Below, piece after piece: positions 1-10,724 of a stretch of DNA of 64,000 bases. Where the stretch lies: NCBI RefSeq assembly GCF_000327385.1, contig NW_008711185.1:558149-622148 (forward strand), in the 5' to 3' direction. Every line of letters starts with the position of its first letter. Position 1 is the first letter of the stretch. The notes beneath the pieces were generated by a model. That model saw only the letters and a program-made list of their open reading frames with translations, had not been told where the DNA came from and did no database searches. Source of the DNA: Lottia gigantea. Taxonomy: Eukaryota; Mollusca; Gastropoda; Lottiidae. The translations under genes were made by a program, and so were the position numbers.

Positions 1-18
1 AAGATTGGTCATACTTAC

Positions 19-279
19 ATCATTCTGAAAAACTTCTTTCATTTCATCCTGGACTTTGTGCTGAATATCTGGATACATAGCCAGACAGTATACCAGGAAT
101 GAAGTTACCGCAGCTGCTGCGTCAAGACCTCCAGTAACCATTGATGTTAGTTGTGCCAGCACTTCTTCATTTGACAGATATCTTTTACATGTGTTATTGT
201 TTTCATCTTTACAAGACGCTGTGGTCCTCAACAGTTTTCTGATAATATTTGGTTTTTCATTGGATTCATCGTTAAGTAA
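19..279 (-). CDS. P450 exon 8 (helix I and J)
   Basis: Residues 259-345, ending at EMKEVFQND with a GTAAG donor. It carries SNEEVLAQLTSMVTGGLD and then AAAAVTSFL. The acid of the acid-alcohol pair is present (Asp311), but the alcohol residue is Ala312. Confidence 0.95.
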
Positions 280-3200
280 CTGTAAAACAGATAAGAAGAG
301 ATCGTGCCGATAGCAATAGTTAGTATTAAAATAGGTGGGAGTTCGTTGATGCAAAAGACGCTTTTGAGTCTTAGACATCGATAAGATGATGACGTGTGGT
401 TGATAAGATAAAAAAAATTTTTCCAAGATCAGGTTGCAAGTTGTAGACTTACTCTGTTAGAAATCTTGTTTGACGATGTGGCTATATTGTTGAAACTCAT
501 GTAAAAGGGATTGAAAGAGGTCTTATAAATATTTTATGTGTAGATCTATGGGGGACACTGATAGCATTAAGTTGCACCATTCCAGTTTTCAATCAGACGT
601 CTGTGATTCACTAAAACTAAGTGTATATGACGTCACTAATTGCAAATACCTGGGCAATATTTTGCAATTAGTGATTAGATGCTATTTTTTTTTATCTTGT
701 AGATGTGATTAGATGCTATTAGTGTCTCCGATACACACTAAAATTAAGAGAACCCCATTTCAATCCCTTTAATTATTGAATAATCAGAAAAGTTAAATTG
801 CATACCTCTGTACGTTCTTTTTCCACTAACTGGGTTAATTGCTTAAGTTGTGTTTCGTGAGCATCTCGGAATTTACCACCAGCAAGATATTGACATAATG
901 GTGTGAGCGCTGGAAACAATCCTGAAAATAAAGAGAATTTTTTAAATTGTATATATGAATTTGCGAGATCAATCTTTTAAAAAAACCGTGCACAACCAAT
1001 GTTTTTGGGGTTGAAAAAGTGGACATAAACAAAAATAAATGACTTTTACCGATGTGAATTCTGACATAGAAATTCAAATCCAAGGTCATATCTCTGAAGA
1101 AATCGTGAGATGGGTTTTGTGTCAAGTGTCGAGTGTCAATATTTTCTATAACGATTTGTCTTAAAAAACATACGTTAGGTATCAAACTGGGAGGAGTTGT
1201 TTGTGTTCGTGTGAATATGTCATAAATACTAAATCATTAAACACTAATAATTCTATTTCCTTCTGTTAATAAACATGGAAAAGGCATCTAGCATAGTCGT
1301 TTAGGTAAACAAAGATCCCACGTCTTACAGGCAGTGCAAGTTAAAGATCCGTCGACAGTTGAAAATAGAACTCCTGCTCTGAAAAATTGCCCACATGACA
1401 CACTGCATGGAGTTTGATGTTGATTAACTCAATCAGGAACAGACAGGTATAGGGCGTGAAATTAGCCCAATTCTGTTAAAAAGAGTTTCAATGGGAATGC
1501 AATATTTTATACTTACTAGCAATACCAGGTACAGGGTTTTCAGTGTTAGCAACTTTACTGAATTCCACCATATATTTATACATGATCTCTTCGGTATTAT
1601 TCAAACTGTCACTGTCGTAATCAAAGGCAGAGTAGGCGAATATATCTAGCATATGTCTATCCAGTAATTCTGCGATCTCAAAACCATCAGGCGAGGCGGT
1701 TGATTCCTTGCCGAGTTTTTCAACAAGGTTGTTTGATTTGAAAATCATCTTTTGGATCATCTGAAACAATTGGAAAATGAACATTTTCATTCCCTTTTGG
1801 CATTGATTTCTGGTGTCCACATGACAGACAGACTCTTACAAACCGAAGAAACAACAGTAGTAAAGTGTTTCCTCACAGGCGATCCGAAAGTCGATATTCT
1901 ACTGATTGAATACAAGTCTGAAATATTTGACCAATTGTCCAGTGGTTTTAATCCGCCCATGACAGATGGAAATCAAAATGAGAGTTGCAAATTAGAATTT
2001 ATGTCCTGACAATTTTTCTTCGTTTTCATCAACTCCCAAAGCAAATCTATTTTTGTATTTCAGATGGTGGCCTTAACTGTTTCTATATCGTCATGGTATG
2101 CATTTTCCCCTTTAATGGGGTGATAAGATGTTATCAATCGGTTTTATGAAGTGTTTGAACATAAGTGGTACGTTACCTGATTCATGGATGTTGTATTGAA
2201 ACAGGTAGCTACAACATGTCTTTGCTGTTTCCATAATTCACCGTGAGTATTTAATATACCCAATTCTTCATACCTGTTCTGGAACGGTGTACATAGCTAC
2301 AAGATATAATATTTCAATTTAAAGGGGTTTTGTAAAATGTTTTATGTGTATCGAGGACACTGAAAGCATCAGTTTACACCATCCCAATTTTATGTCAGAT
2401 TTATAAGCATATTTTCACTATTAGTGACGTCATCAAACACTTAATTTGAGTGGAATTCTAAGAATCACAAATGTTTGTTTGAAAATTGAAATGGTGCAAA
2501 TTGATGCTATCAATGTCAACGATACACATACGAACTTAGGAATCCCTTTAAAGGCTAAATATACTTCAGAATATGTAACATTCAAATGACTTCATTATGG
2601 CAAAATTCATTGCGTACGTGCTTTTAAGTTGTCGTCATTTGTTTTACCTGTCTCTCATGCAGGGATCAACTCATGCGACAAATTAAACTAGACCTATACA
2701 ATGTGAAATATGATGGAATATAAAATCATTTAGATCTCGAATCATCTACCGCCATCAGTTTTAGCATACACTGATATTCTGCTCACGAAATGACTAATAC
2801 AAACTATAACTGAGAATAACTTTCCTTGTTTCGTTTCCTGATAACGTTGTTATTCCAAATATCCAAGAGATTTCCGAATGCTATCTTATCTGGGTATCTA
2901 AATGTATGCACACTATGATAAAATGTTTAAAGGAAAACTGATAATAGTTTTAATTGTTAGTATACTTACTGGTCTGCTCTGAAATTTGTCAAATTGTTTG
3001 ACCAAAATTTGTTGAATAAGTACAGGATCACATACTACAATACTGGGCCGCAAACCTTCATAAAATCTGAAATTAAAACAATAAATTAAATTAGATTAAT
3101 AAATTAAAACGATTTTAAAGAGGTGTTTTAATTCTATGTGTATCGAGGACACTGTTAGCGTCTATTTGCGTTTAGTGGAATTGCAAGATTCACAGACGTC

Positions 3201-4521
3201 TGATTGAAAATTGAAATGGTGCAAATAGATGCTAAAAGTGTTCCCGATACACATGATTTTTCTTTTTAAACATAATGCACAATACATTAAATGAAAAATG
3301 ATGAACATTTATTAGAATGAAATCTAAGATATGTTGTTACTGAAGGCTTCGCACTATCGAACATCGTGATGTGACATACTGGTCTCACTCTGATTGTACT
3401 AAAAAATTATTACATGTATAATTTTTCGAATTACATCTGTCGATATGTTGAAGTGAATGGAAACGTACAGTTGTGAGTAACATCATGTTTTATTTTAATT
3501 TGTGAAATTTTAAAATTACGATATGGGAAAATATTGAAGGCATACTATCTGATACTAGTAAAAAAAATATGAATGAATGAATGAATGAAAATAGAATTGA
3601 CAAGCAAGGTATCTAAACTTTTTTTGAAAACAGAGTCGCACAGAGTCATAGAGTGGAACAGATTTATATATCATATTCTTTAAAATTAACATTGTAAAAC
3701 TTTCTACAATTCTTTGCTAGTACGAATGTGAAATAGCATTGTTATTTCTGTAACATTGAAAAGGTACGTACCCAAAAACTTTGCCATATACGTTTCTCCA
3801 TGCTTTAAATACATCAAGTGGACACTGAAAATAAAAAATTAAATTGTATAGTTTTCCACATTCGTTCTTATTTTTGGTGCGAAATTAAGTTTATTTTCGT
3901 TGAAAAATATAATTTTCGCATTTAAATTCGTTTTAAAATATAATTTTTACATTTGAATTCATTTGAAAATATAATTTTTACATTTGAATTCATTTGAAAA
4001 TATAATTTTTACATTTGATTTCATTTGAAAATATCATTTTTGCATTTAATGAAATTTCTTGTGGAAATATGATTTTAATTTAGCTGCATGTGCTACCTTT
4101 TTTAATTAATTTAATTAAACAACAATAGCGTTAGAATTAGAATAATAAATTGAATTAGTTTAAAACGTATAGAATAAATAACGTATTTAGTTTTAGAATT
4201 TTTGTGTAATGATTTGAAATATTCCATAATAATTTGCTTACTTTGTCTTTAAATTCACCAACATTTCCAAATAAAGGTACAGGCTTAGGGTGGTTTATAT
4301 TAAGTTCATCTAATAATCGGTATTTGGATTTCAATTTCCTGAAGAAAATAAATACCAATGAAATTCATAATTAATTGTTATTTAGCTGAAAAAAAAAGTC
4401 ATTAAATACTCTTGCAAATCACTTGCAAAAAAAAAAAAATAATAATAAAAAATAAGGAAAATTTTCAAACTTACCTATACAGAATAACTGCGGCAATCGA
4501 AAGTACAATTAAGAATAACAT
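19..4521 (-). CDS. Cytochrome P450, CYP3 clan, 5' eight exons (gene continues off left edge)
   Basis: Microsomal heme-thiolate enzyme of the CYP3 clan, normally an ER-anchored monooxygenase. Coding exons in transcript order are 4475-4521, 4242-4338, 3772-3824, 2970-3066, 2177-2296, 1517-1760, 806-921 and 19-279; all junctions are GT-AG and phases agree, giving 345 residues of an expected ~500. Visible parts: a short N-terminal anchor (residues 1-15), a proline hinge reading HPKPVPLFGN, helix C WKQQR (120-124), and helix I GGLDAA (308-313) followed by SFLVYCLAMYPDIQ. The ExxR motif and heme-cysteine loop lie beyond base 1. The oddity is that helix I has Ala312 where most P450s have the oxygen-activating Thr (AGYETT in CYP3A4). 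Introns hold three copies of foldback family A. Clan assignment is strong; subfamily and substrate cannot be told from this sequence. Confidence 0.95.
501..773. mobile_element. Foldback MITE, family A, copy 1 (P450 intron 7)
   Basis: Left arm: AAAGGGATTGAAAGAGG, GGACACTGATAGCAT, CAGACGTCTGTG, a CACTAAAACTAAGTG-like tract and TGACGTCACTAATTGCAAA. A shortened right arm returns as GCAATTAGTGA...GATACACAC...CAATCCCTTTAA. The internal palindrome is typical of the family; the right arm has lost most of its sequence. Confidence 0.8.
806..921 (-). CDS. P450 exon 7 (helices G to H)
   Basis: Residues 220-258, RLFPALTPLCQYLAGG through LVEKERTE. The frame is set by phase 1 of exon 6. It corresponds to the linker before helix I. 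Confidence 0.92.
1260..1428 (+). mobile_element. Degenerate tRNA-derived SINE body (P450 intron 6)
   Basis: Shares with the better copies at 27803-28085 and 45880-46152 the block GGAAAAGGCATCTAG...TTACAGGCAGTGCAAG followed by TTAAAGATCC...ACAGTTGAAAAT...TGCATGG. The tRNA-like head is absent or unrecognisable. Confidence 0.6.
1517..1760 (-). CDS. P450 exon 6 (helices D to F)
   Basis: Residues 139-219. It includes LLDRHMLDIFAYSAFDYDSD and then SLNN, aligning with the MDVITSTSFGVNVDSLNN segment of CYP3A4. The donor splits the codon of Arg220. Confidence 0.94.
2177..2296 (-). CDS. P450 exon 5 (helix C, WxxxR)
   Basis: Residues 99-138. It contains GELWKQQRHVVATCFNT, the helix C motif WxxxR that contacts a heme propionate. 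Forty codons, phase 0 at both ends. Confidence 0.95.
2319..2552. mobile_element. Foldback MITE, family A, copy 2 (P450 intron 5' of exon 5)
   Basis: Both arms are present: GTGTATCGAGGACACTGAAA at left and its inverted form GGTGCAAATTGATGCTATCA...CGATACACATA at right, closed by CCCTTTAA. The centre reads TTAGTGACGTCATCAAACAC. About 234 bp. Confidence 0.85.
2970..3066 (-). CDS. P450 exon 4 (beta-1 sheet and helix B)
   Basis: Residues 66-98. FYEGLRPSIVVCDPVLIQQI followed by LVKQFDKFQSRP matches the YEGxxPxlvvxDpelik...F..F.nR stretch of CYP3A enzymes. Confidence 0.93.
3115..3269. mobile_element. Foldback MITE, family A, copy 3 (P450 intron 3), centre deleted
   Basis: The left end TTAAAGAGGTG...TGTGTATCGAGGACACTG runs directly into the right arm TTTAGTGGAATTGCAAG...CACAGACGTCTGATTG...CCCGATACACAT, so the central part and most of the left arm are missing. 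Confidence 0.8.
3772..3824 (-). CDS. P450 exon 3 (helix A region)
   Basis: Residues 49-65 read CPLDVFKAWRNVYGKVF, the conserved YGKVFG segment of clan-3 P450s. At 53 bp it is easily missed; it is supported by flanking CAG and GTACGT splice sites and phase agreement on both sides. Confidence 0.9.
3899..4053. repeat. 31-bp tandem repeat in P450 intron 2
   Basis: About five units with the core AAAATATAATTTTTACATTT and a period of 31 bp. Outer units are more diverged, as usual for a small minisatellite. Confidence 0.85.
4242..4338 (-). CDS. P450 exon 2 (proline-rich hinge)
   Basis: Residues 16-48. It encodes RKLKSKYRLLDELNINHPKP and then VPLFGNVGEF, matching the GIPGPKPLPFFGN region of CYP3 enzymes. 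The first proline-glycine of the usual hinge is replaced by Asn-His. Confidence 0.93.
4475..4521 (-). CDS. P450 exon 1 (start codon, membrane anchor)
   Basis: ATG at 4519-4521 opens MLFLIVLSIAAVILY, a hydrophobic ER anchor, and ends in a clean GTAAG donor after two bases of codon 16. This short exon is the only one that puts a hydrophobic leader in frame with exon 2. Confidence 0.88.
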
Positions 4522-4603
4522 TTTCAATCTGGATATATTGATTTTGAAACGAACGAAAGCAACCGAAAATGTAATAATTGAATTAGTATTTGCTCTGATC
4601 GGG

Positions 4604-4613
4604 GTATATATAG
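4604..4613 (-). promoter_or_regulatory. Probable TATA box of the P450 gene
   Basis: On the minus strand the sequence CTATATATAC lies about 83-92 bp upstream of the P450 start codon, a usual spacing for a TATA promoter with a 50-60 bp leader. No transcript evidence is available. Confidence 0.55.
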
Positions 4614-4891
4614 AATATTTAAATAAGATCCCGCCCACATTTTAATTTCTGTCCAATTAAAGTCGAATTATGTTGTGTTATAAACCTCTCGAAATTGTGT
4701 TATCAATTCTGACTAAAAGTACATCTTGATTTTATTCGGACAAGTTTTTGTAAGAGGTTATAAATCTGGGATGACTTATCAAAATGAGGCCATTAGCCTT
4801 GGCGTGTAGTTTTGTTTTGCAAAAACAAGTTCCTAATTTCTTCATGCCTCTGAAGTATGCAGATGTTGAACGCTAGCGCAAATAGTATTCT

Positions 4892-5202
4892 TTAAAGGGA
4901 CAGATGCGCCATTTTTTTGACCAATCATACTTATGTTTCAGAAACTGGAATTCTTTAGCTGAACTAATCAGTAATAGTGTTCACAGCTCACCGTTAAAAT
5001 TTTAGCCTTCAAATCCATGTGTGTCCAGAATTATCTGCGTTTGAATGTTAAAATGACGACTCGTCAATTTAAGATACTCTGTGGTATAGAGAAAAGACAT
5101 ATAGCAATAGTGAGTAAAATTTTTTGTTTGAACATGGAAGATTATTTACGTATATTCAAGATTAAAACCAACTCCCCAAAATGGCGCATCTCTCTCTTTT
5201 AA
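4892..5202. mobile_element. Foldback MITE, family B, copy 1
   Basis: Begins TTAAAGGGACAGATGCGCCA and ends with the inverse TGGCGCATCT...TTTTAA. Internal AAATCCATGTGTGTCCAGAA and GAAAAGACATATAGCAATAG recur in the copies near 32.8 and 42.7 kb. A 61-codon reading frame at 5017-5202 is incidental to the element. Confidence 0.85.
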
Positions 5203-6737
5203 ATTGTATCTTATTGTATAATATAGTTTGAATAAAACATAGTCTGAATCTGATTTTCATCTAAGGTTTCTAATTATGCGTCAGGAAGTCATATTTTTGC
5301 TAGTGAAAGAATTATCATATTGGCAAGTCTGTGGAAGTGAATAATTTTGACTTGAAGCCTTCACGTTATCAATATCATTTAACCAATCTGATGATTTGTT
5401 CGCAAACGGTTTTGTGGAATTCTAGTGAGAATGACATATTTTTGTTATCTACTTTATATCAGTCTAGTGCTCTGTTGTATCGCAACAATGATTTTACAAA
5501 TTAGTAATTATAAAGTGCGGGGGACGATTCTAGTTGGTTCTACGGTGTGTCGCACATGAAGAGGCAATAGAAACTATACCTACCAACCTAATTTTAATCA
5601 GCTCATTACTTAAATCGACCTGGGGATTCAGAGACACCGCTGAAGCTATCTAAAAAGCTTCACAGGCAAGTTTTTAAGTGTTAATCTAACCAAACTCAAC
5701 CAACGACTACCATTCGACTTCCAATCAACAAGAATTACGATGATCACAACGAGTTTGGAAGAATGAAGAAGAAAGAAGCTAACGGAATACCGCTTAGGGC
5801 CGAGTTTCAACTACATGGCGTTCGACCTTACCCTATCTTACGAACTATCAACTACCAAACCAACAGCACAGAATCATCCACTTCAACCAACTACTACGAC
5901 TATCAACAACTACCAAGTTTGCAATATCAGCATCCGCTAGAAGCAAACGTTAACTTGTCAACCAACCAACCAACTAGTAGTGTAAATGACTCTATAAGCT
6001 TAAATTGGAAGTCAATGATTTGCTGTTATTTTTCTATTGTCTTTAATCTTCAATAAGATCTTTAACTTTAAAATGCATCAACTCCCAGATTCTGATATAA
6101 AAGTTTGGTTATTCTGAAATTTTGAAAAAGGTGTAGAAAAATGAGAAATCCACTTTAATATAATTATACTAGTTAGGTAAAGTGTGTGCTGACATATTTT
6201 TGCTGTGTACTTTAAGAACAAGTTTAACCTTTATTGAAGTTTCGGAAAAACATTTTCGTCAAGTGCCAACAGACAAATTTCACAATAACAATGATTGGTT
6301 TATGGAAATCCTTTAGAAAATTATAAATAACATCTAAATTCCATTTGAAAAAACATCCCCAAGTCAAATCGTGGAGTCCGTTTCTTTATTTAAGTATTTA
6401 AGTATACAATCGTGCACTTCGAATCACGTGTGTTTATGTATAATTTCGCAATTTGATAAAGATACATTCATTATGTACTTTAAAACTTTGGGAAACCGGC
6501 CCCAGGTCTTAACATCTTCTCTGTAACATTTTAACTTGAACCCATTGCTCAACTCCGTGTTCACTACTGTGACTTGGCTATATGGCTATAAATAGATATC
6601 TGTGACGATCTCGCGTGATTTAATTGGAACATCATGACCATATAGCAGACTTATTATAATAATAAATTCTTTTGATTATGACATGATCATGTTTTTGACC
6701 TTATTAATACGCCTACTACTACTATCACAAAACAATC
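5203..6737. other. Intergenic DNA, no gene recognised
   Basis: AT-rich non-repetitive sequence. A 97-codon frame at 5763-6056 is rich in Ser, Thr, Asn and Tyr from a CAAC/CTAC-rich tract; I see no domain, no splice-supported partner exons and no resemblance to a known protein, so it is not called a gene. Confidence 0.5.
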
Positions 6738-7010
6738 TTCACAACGTCAAGCTGTTACGAGCTCCGTCTTATACATTGACTGTATTAATCACCCTTTTTG
6801 AATCACATTAATTTGAATGGATTATACGATTGAATACAGCCAATCAGAGGTCGCGACAAAAATTGTAGACAGCCTTTCTGTCGAAGGTCCTGATGGGCTG
6901 TATTCCCTTGTGTTCATTCGAATTAAATCGCTGTAATCCGTGATACAAGAATGATGACGGTTACAGTCAAGGTATGAGAGGAAATTCGTGATAGCTTGAT
7001 ATATTGTGAA
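6738..7010. mobile_element. Foldback element, family D, copy 1
   Basis: Long imperfect palindrome. Left arm: TTCACAACGTCAAGCTGTTA, CATTGACTG, GAATACAGCCAATCAGAGGT. Right arm inverts this as GTCGAAGGTCCTGATGGGCT, CAGTCAAGGTATGAGAGG and ATAGCTTGATATATTGTGAA. A second copy of the same layout is at 42154-42442. No coding capacity. Confidence 0.75.
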
Positions 7011-7137
7011 TAACTTCGATGCTCCAGTTTCTACAAAAAATCTCACGCCCCTAAAGTATCCTGTGAGTCATCTAGTCACTTATCTGTTTTCGTTTTGAGA
7101 ATATCCCCCTTTGAATTTCATTTATGAGGAATAAAAA

Positions 7138-7290
7138 CACTGGCGGAGCCCAGGGGGGGGGCAGAGGGTCAGCCGCCCCCTCGCAGCCCCGAAAGCAAGT
7201 TTTTTGGGCAACTAGGTTAGAAATTCGAGCAATCCCAGACAGTTCGCCCCCCCCCCCTCCTCCTCGGACGTAAACCTGGCTCCGCCACTG
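7138..7290. mobile_element. 153-bp hAT-like MITE with terminal inverted repeats
   Basis: Starts CACTGGCGGAGCC and ends GGCTCCGCCACTG, a near-perfect inverted pair of the CAGTGGCGGAGCC type seen on many hAT elements. The flanking octamers AATAAAAA and GATTAAAA agree at 6 of 8 positions, as expected for an aged 8-bp target duplication. The interior carries long G and C homopolymers and no transposase. Confidence 0.7.
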
Positions 7291-7803
7291 GATTAAAATT
7301 CGTACAAGCAAGACAATTCCGTGAATCAAAACCATCAGGTGTTCCGAAATGAGTAATCATTGTCTGCTTCGCGCGCGACACCCGCCACTATTATATAGGT
7401 CAACATCATGAGATACAATAAGATTTTATTATTAATTATGCGTTACCAAACAAATCAGCCAAGATGCAAGAAAAAACATTTGTAATATTTGTCCAGAAAA
7501 TCGCAATAACGAATATAAAATTTACTAAATGAAGTTTGAAGTCAAAAGCCAAAACCCGACATCTGGCTAGAAAGTCATAATACATCGAACAAGCGGATGA
7601 GTTGTGAGATTTGATTTGATTTTGTCGTTTTAGAAACCTCTTATACAGTATAAAGTATATTTAAGAATAAAATTTAGAATCTGTTAGTAATGAATATTAT
7701 GATCTATATAGAAATATATCTGATCATTTTCAGACATGATGAACTTTTTCATTGATTTGACAATGTTTACAATGGTTTATATTTCACAGTCAATTAATAA
7801 TGA

Positions 7804-7911
7804 TCAATAGCGGCTACAGGAGGGGGGGGGGGGGCACTTCATTTTTAACAAATTTACAGAAATGTGTGTCAGAAACCGCAAGTCTTAACAGGCTGGCGCC
7901 GCCACTTATTG
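7804..7911. mobile_element. Possible second short GC-rich inverted-repeat element
   Basis: Begins CAATAGCGGCTACAGGAGG, passes through a run of more than 12 G, and ends CTGGCGCCGCCACTTATTG. The ends are a loose inverted pair and resemble the 7138-7290 element, but the termini are poorly defined. Confidence 0.35.
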
Positions 7912-8660
7912 GGATCTAGGTGAACACGCGTCTTGTAGAAGACTATTATCATTTGATTGACAGTTTTGTGGTTTAAATCCCACCCACAATGACAAAGTTC
8001 ACAGTGTTTGCTCTTTATATAATAAGTAAACCATTGCAGAAAAAACGTGGCAGTATATCGTCTAGTTATAAGATCTGTAATCTATCCGTATCAACCAATA
8101 AGTAATCTCGATTTGATAAAATTCTATATATAGTAACAAGTTATCAAAAATATAGATATTGTAGATATAAAAGGATGAAAAATATCTTTGATAATTATAA
8201 TGAAGCTAAAATTAACTGATAAAATCTATTTTTAGAAAGCCAGATTAGATAAGGATTGGTTTATTAATTGTTGTCTGATTCAAGTTAGATAAAGCCCTAT
8301 ACTGACAATAACCTTTGATTACCGGTACGGAGTACAATTAATAGTACATCATATCAACCAGTAACCATATTCATTCATTCATTCATTTAATAATTAATTC
8401 AATAATCAATTCATTCATTCGTTTATTTTTTCTGTCGCTCGCTCGTTCGTTCATTATTCATTCATAAGTCTATATCATCAACATTGTCTGTTGGTATCTA
8501 TAATGAAAGATTATTGTCTAATGGTGTCCATTCGGAAAAATCATTGTCCATTTACATATTTTACGTATTTAAATAATTGAACATGATGTCCATTTTGGAA
8601 ATATCATTGTAGGCTAAACTTATACGGGAGCGTATTAGGGCCATTCATTTTTTTTTTTGG
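7912..8660. other. Intergenic DNA with a (TTCA/TTCG)n microsatellite
   Basis: No gene seen. Around 8370-8465 there is a decayed tetranucleotide tract of ATTC and GTTC units. Around 8480-8620 three loose copies of ATTGTCTxxTGGTxTCxATxxxGGAAA appear, a motif that recurs near 9980-10065. Confidence 0.5.
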
Positions 8661-8675
8661 AGGGGGGGGGGAATT

Positions 8676-9085
8676 TTCAAGTTAGTATGTTGAATTTTCA
8701 AATTAGTATGTTGAATTTTCAAGTTAGTATGTTGAATTTTCAAGCTAGTATGTTGAATTTTCAAGTTAGTAACATGAATTTTCAAGTTAGTATCTTGAAT
8801 TTTCAAGCTAGTATCTTGAATTTTCAAGCTAGTATGTTGAATTTTCAAGTTAGTATGTTGAATTTTCAAGTTAGTATGTTGAATTTTCAAGTTAGTATGT
8901 TGAATTTTCAAGTTCGTATGTTGAATTTTCAAGTTAGTATGTTGAATTTTCAAGCTAGTATGTTGAATTTTCAAGTTAGTAACATGAATTTTCAAGTTAG
9001 TATCTTGAATTTTCAAGCTAGTATCTTGAATTTTCAAGCTAGTATGTTGAATTTTCAAGTTAGTATGTTGAATTTAGTAACTTGA
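8676..9085. repeat. 21-bp minisatellite (about 19.5 units)
   Basis: Unit TTGAATTTTCAAGTTAGTAT plus one base; it contains the palindrome TTGAATTTTCAA. Variant units (AACATG, ATCTTG, and AAGCTAG instead of AAGTTAG) occur in the same order twice, offset by exactly 210 bp (8771 and 8981), so a ten-unit block was duplicated. Since 21 is a multiple of three, both strands carry long repetitive reading frames; these are artefacts of the period. Confidence 0.95.
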
Positions 9086-9089
9086 ATTT

Positions 9090-10070
9090 TCAATCGATCA
9101 AGACGAGATGAATCATAATATTTAATCATTCTAGTTGATTGTATTAACCCAGAAATGTCATCAGCTTCTAAATCAAATTAAATGTTCTAATTAATAAAAA
9201 GATTTCGATTCATTTAAATGAAAGGCATTAACTAGAAAGTTTTTTAATATGAAAAACTCTGCGATTACATCATATTTTAATGAACTGCAAACAGCTCCGA
9301 GTGTGGCACAAGACCTTAATACACTTACGTTTGTAGTATAATCCAAGTATACATAATTATACTTGAGAAAGGTAACCTCAAAATTAAAAAAAATGTAAAG
9401 AAAAATGGAGAAGGTGAAAATTTCAAAACATTTTTATTAGTAATAAACTCTTTAAACACTTGTAAAATACCTGAACACCAGATATTAACAAAATATCAGA
9501 TTTTTCCAAATTTAATTACTTTAAATGCTGTGTTAAGCATCCATATTACATATCATTAAAAATAAGATAAGGGGTATAGGCCACTAGAAGATCGAACTTC
9601 TGCCGAAAAAATGCAATATCTTAAATAATATGTTTAAGCTGTTGTCCTATAAAAAGTATTGGGAGCAGTGTGAACCGACGTGATTTTGAGGAACAAAAGT
9701 CTAAACCGGAAGTGGATAAAAAAAATTAATGACGCGGGTTTTTTATTTTTTGGTTTTTTTTTTTTTGTATTTGCAGTCTATATCTTCAAAATTTCAAAAA
9801 GATCCAATAATGAGTATGAGCCAAAAAGTTCAATTCTTGGGTTTTTTCTTAATATTTACTAAATTCTGAAATTTTTCAGTTTTTTGACGAAGACAGTCAA
9901 CCATTCTGGAGGTTTTAAAAACAAAATAATAAATGTGGTTATACAAGATCTCCTAATAATGATATTATGGAGACCTTGGGATAATAATCTTTCCATTTTG
10001 GACATCAACAGCCAATAATCTCTCCATTATGGACATCAACAGACAATAACATTTCCATTATGGAAAAATC
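9090..10070. other. Intergenic DNA, no gene recognised
   Basis: AT-rich sequence with poly-T tracts. An ETS-type ACCGGAAGTG occurs at 9705-9714, and the same motif recurs before KAT7 at 10716. Three loose copies of a unit reading AATAATCTxTCCATTxTGGACATCAACAG lie at about 9980-10065. Confidence 0.45.
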
Positions 10071-10074
10071 AGAA

Positions 10075-10152
10075 GGTATATCGACCTATATGCCGGGATT
10101 GAACCCTGGACCTTCAGGTTAGCAACTCATTGGGCCATCGCGGCTGTATCAA
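10075..10152 (-). mobile_element. tRNA-like head of a SINE
   Basis: On the minus strand it reads GATGGCCCAATGAGTTGCTA (A-box like) and later GGTTCAATCCC (B box), the same head as the SINE at 27803-28085. The body is not recognisable beyond it. Confidence 0.6.
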
Positions 10153-10715
10153 TTCGAGATACTGTAATTCAAAGCACGGGGTACAAACAGGAGGCCTATC
10201 TCTGAAACCAAGAGAATATCTCCTTATAGTATTTCAGGAAGGGGTTGAAAGAAATGAGTTTTAGGCAGTAAATTAGAATTTAATTATAAAGGGACACGAA
10301 GTAACATAACATAGGAAGGAAGAGAAAAGGGATGTAGGACAGTGGGAAGTGGAGTGGACATTAACCATCAGGTCTATTTGAAATGACAGTAGGCAGAGAG
10401 AGAATCGTAGACAAGAGAGAATGGGGTGGAGGGTTGGTTTCAAAGAAGAGTACAAAATGTAGGATGAGGACGGGATTAGTGCAATTTAGCATAAAATTTC
10501 AAGTGGGCCAACAACTACGGTTTGGCCAGCCTAAAGATTTCAGCATTAGAAAACATCAATTTGATAAGAAATTGTTTACTTCTGGGGAGATTTAAAAGAT
10601 AAGCAAACATTCAAATATGCAAAGTATTTGCTTCAGGTAGACCTACACGAGGGGTATAGGTATAAAATATTTAGCTGTAGTTTGAATATATTCTAGAAGA
10701 GTTGTCTTTTCCTAG

Positions 10716-10724
10716 ACCGGAAGT
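10716..10724 (+). promoter_or_regulatory. ETS/GABP-type site upstream of KAT7
   Basis: ACCGGAAGT lies about 100 bp upstream of the KAT7 start codon with no obvious TATA box nearby. ETS sites are typical of housekeeping promoters; function here is inferred from motif and position only. Confidence 0.4.

Noticed and set aside
835-1185. 116-codon minus-strand frame
   Set aside because: It is an out-of-frame reading across P450 exon 7 and its intron; the spliced frame gives the conserved P450 sequence.
5763-6056. 97-codon plus-strand frame rich in Ser/Thr/Asn/Tyr
   Set aside because: No recognisable domain, no splice-supported continuation and simple CAAC/CTAC composition.
8645-9085. Open frames of 137 and 142 codons on both strands
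   Set aside because: Both are by-products of the 21-bp minisatellite; neither has a plausible protein composition beyond the repeat.
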